Below are positions 63,086-64,000 of a DNA stretch of 64,000 bases, in pieces; position 1 is the first letter of the stretch; every line of letters begins with the position of its first letter. The stretch comes from Paenibacillus massiliensis subsp. panacisoli DSM 21345 (GTDB taxonomy: Bacteria; Bacillota; Bacilli; Paenibacillales; Paenibacillaceae). Location of the stretch: contig NZ_KE384534.1 in assembly GCF_000426545.1 (NCBI RefSeq), positions 423,115-487,114 of the forward strand, given 5' to 3'. Under the pieces are notes generated by a model. The model saw only the letters and a program-made list of their open reading frames with translations, ran no database searches and was not told the origin of the DNA. Made by a program: the position numbers and the translations under genes.

Positions 63086-64000
63086 GTGATCCTTCGTTGG
63101 AAATTCAGAATCTACGCAAGATCATTGAGGACCTATCCAGGCAGATCGTGACAGCACAGACGGAGCAGGAACGAGTACTAAGCGAATTCTCCGGGATGAA
63201 TAATGAATTAGTGAATCTGCAAAGAAAGCTGACCAAGTCCAATTCGGAGCTGAAGCAGGCGAGAATGGAGGCCGAACGAGCGAATCAGGCGAAGAGTACG
63301 TTCCTTGCCATGGTAAGCCATGAAATTCGTACACCTATGAACGGAATGCTTGGCTTGACAGAGGTGCTTCTGGCAGAGGAGCTGCCTGCTGCCCAGCGGG
63401 AGTCGATACAGTGGATTCAGGAGTCAGGCAAGCTGCTGCTGGACATGGTGAACAATCTGCTCGATCTATCCAAAATTGAGGCCGGAGAAATGAAGCTGCA
63501 GGCTACCTCTATCAATCTGCAGGATATGATGAAGCAAGTTACAGCTTTGCTTGAGGTACAGGCTGCTCAGAAAGGCAATGTGATCTCTACGGAGCTGGAG
63601 CAGGGCGTGGAAACAAGGCTCATCGGGGATGCAGCGAGACTCACACAGGTACTGCTCAACTTACTTGGCAATGCTAACAAATTCACGGTTGCCGGGCAGC
63701 TGCAGATCAAGATCAGGCTATTGGAGAACAGCGACGAACAGCAACGACTGCGTTTTGAGGTGAGCGACACCGGCATAGGCATTTCGGAAGCTGATCAATC
63801 CATATTATTTCAGCCTTATACCCAAACGGTAGAGGGACAGACATCACCACATGGAGGCACAGGCCTGGGGCTATGGATTAGCAAGCTGTTCGTGGAAATG
63901 ATGGGCGGTCAGATCGGATGTATCAGCGTAGAGCAGGAGGGAGCAACCTTCTGGATTGAGCTAGTGCTGCGCAAGGCCAGTGATCCTGAGCTTCACCCCA
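63082..64000 (+). CDS. Sensor histidine kinase (3' end cut by the window)
   Basis: The visible 306 residues start with a coiled coil (1-70, NNELVNLQRKLTKSNSELKQ) and no membrane helix. HisKA follows with phospho-acceptor His80 in MVSHEIRTPMNGMLG, then HATPase with the N box (LLNLLGNANKFT), DTGIGI and GGTGLGL. The frame is still open at 64000, so receiver or other domains may follow as in hybrid kinases. ATG overlaps the stop of the cobalamin-binding protein by 4 bp, and the cytoplasmic coiled-coil input fits a partner-protein sensor. Confidence 0.92.
   Translation, partial: MSDPSLEIQNLRKIIEDLSRQIVTAQTEQERVLSEFSGMNNELVNLQRKLTKSNSELKQARMEAERANQAKSTFLAMVSHEIRTPMNGMLGLTEVLLAEELPAAQRESIQWIQESGKLLLDMVNNLLDLSKIEAGEMKLQATSINLQDMMKQVTALLEVQAAQKGNVISTELEQGVETRLIGDAARLTQVLLNLLGNANKFTVAGQLQIKIRLLENSDEQQRLRFEVSDTGIGISEADQSILFQPYTQTVEGQTSPHGGTGLGLWISKLFVEMMGGQIGCISVEQEGATFWIELVLRKASDPELHP

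Overview
The window looks like a chromosome segment from a Gram-positive, low-to-mid GC Bacillota, most probably Paenibacillus. The reasons are purine-rich AGGAGG ribosome sites with frequent GTG and TTG starts, an S-layer-homology (SLH) surface protein, a threonyl T-box, LicT-type antitermination, CcpA cre sites, and a sugar ABC importer paired with a YesM/YesN-type two-component system. A regulator plus short-peptide gene pair of the AloR/AloP kind, which I know from Paenibacillus polymyxa, also points there. No rRNA, tRNA, CRISPR array or insertion sequence was seen.

Layout. 1-3300 is the 3' part of a surface protein with five near-identical Ig-like repeats and three SLH domains. 3.5-7.2 kb holds single metabolic genes (methyltransferase, arylamine N-acetyltransferase, S66 peptidase, short-chain dehydrogenase). 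7.2-12.0 kb is a complete beta-glucoside PTS operon (EIIBCA, LicT-like antiterminator, phospho-beta-glucosidase) with a readable promoter, cre, RAT and terminator switch. 12.4-18.3 kb is a CUT1-type sugar ABC importer divergent from its histidine kinase and response regulator. 18.6-24.3 kb has small housekeeping and acetyltransferase genes, and a YitT membrane protein whose leader contains a terminator. 24.4-26.7 kb is T-box-controlled thrS.

27.0-41.1 kb is the accessory island. It encodes a DcrB/Eag-like protein, a VgrG-like spike protein, a pentapeptide protein, an Imm11-like protein, a DUF4280 PAAR-like tip and a 1872-residue VgrG-Rhs fusion ending in a GIY-YIG nuclease, followed by an overlapping immunity gene. 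Downstream are further immunity genes, toxin-tail debris, and a displaced Rhs core plus HNH-like toxin cassette with its own immunity gene. The cassette carries about 0.6 kb of near-identical core, so toxin exchange by homologous recombination is plausible. No contractile sheath, baseplate or ATPase gene is present in the window. Directly after the island (41.35-42.8 kb) is an RRNPP-type receptor gene overlapping a 32-codon peptide gene whose product ends SIHGGG, which is a candidate quorum-sensing circuit.

43.0-44.9 kb is a small operon of a TPR protein and unknown proteins. 45.1-48.5 kb is an AraC regulator divergent from a GH31 alpha-xylosidase across a perfect inverted repeat. 48.7-54.3 kb holds two MFS exporters (one with an attenuator-like leader), TraX, and an HxlR regulator divergent from an alcohol dehydrogenase-like enzyme. 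54.5-58.3 kb is a one-module NRPS ending in a thioester reductase. 58.4-61.7 kb has a chemoreceptor, rpiA and a MarR regulator with an MhqR-like operator. 62.0 kb to the end encodes a cobalamin-binding protein with the CarH-type Wx9EH motif, overlapping a histidine kinase gene cut by the window edge; this may be a light or B12 sensing pair.
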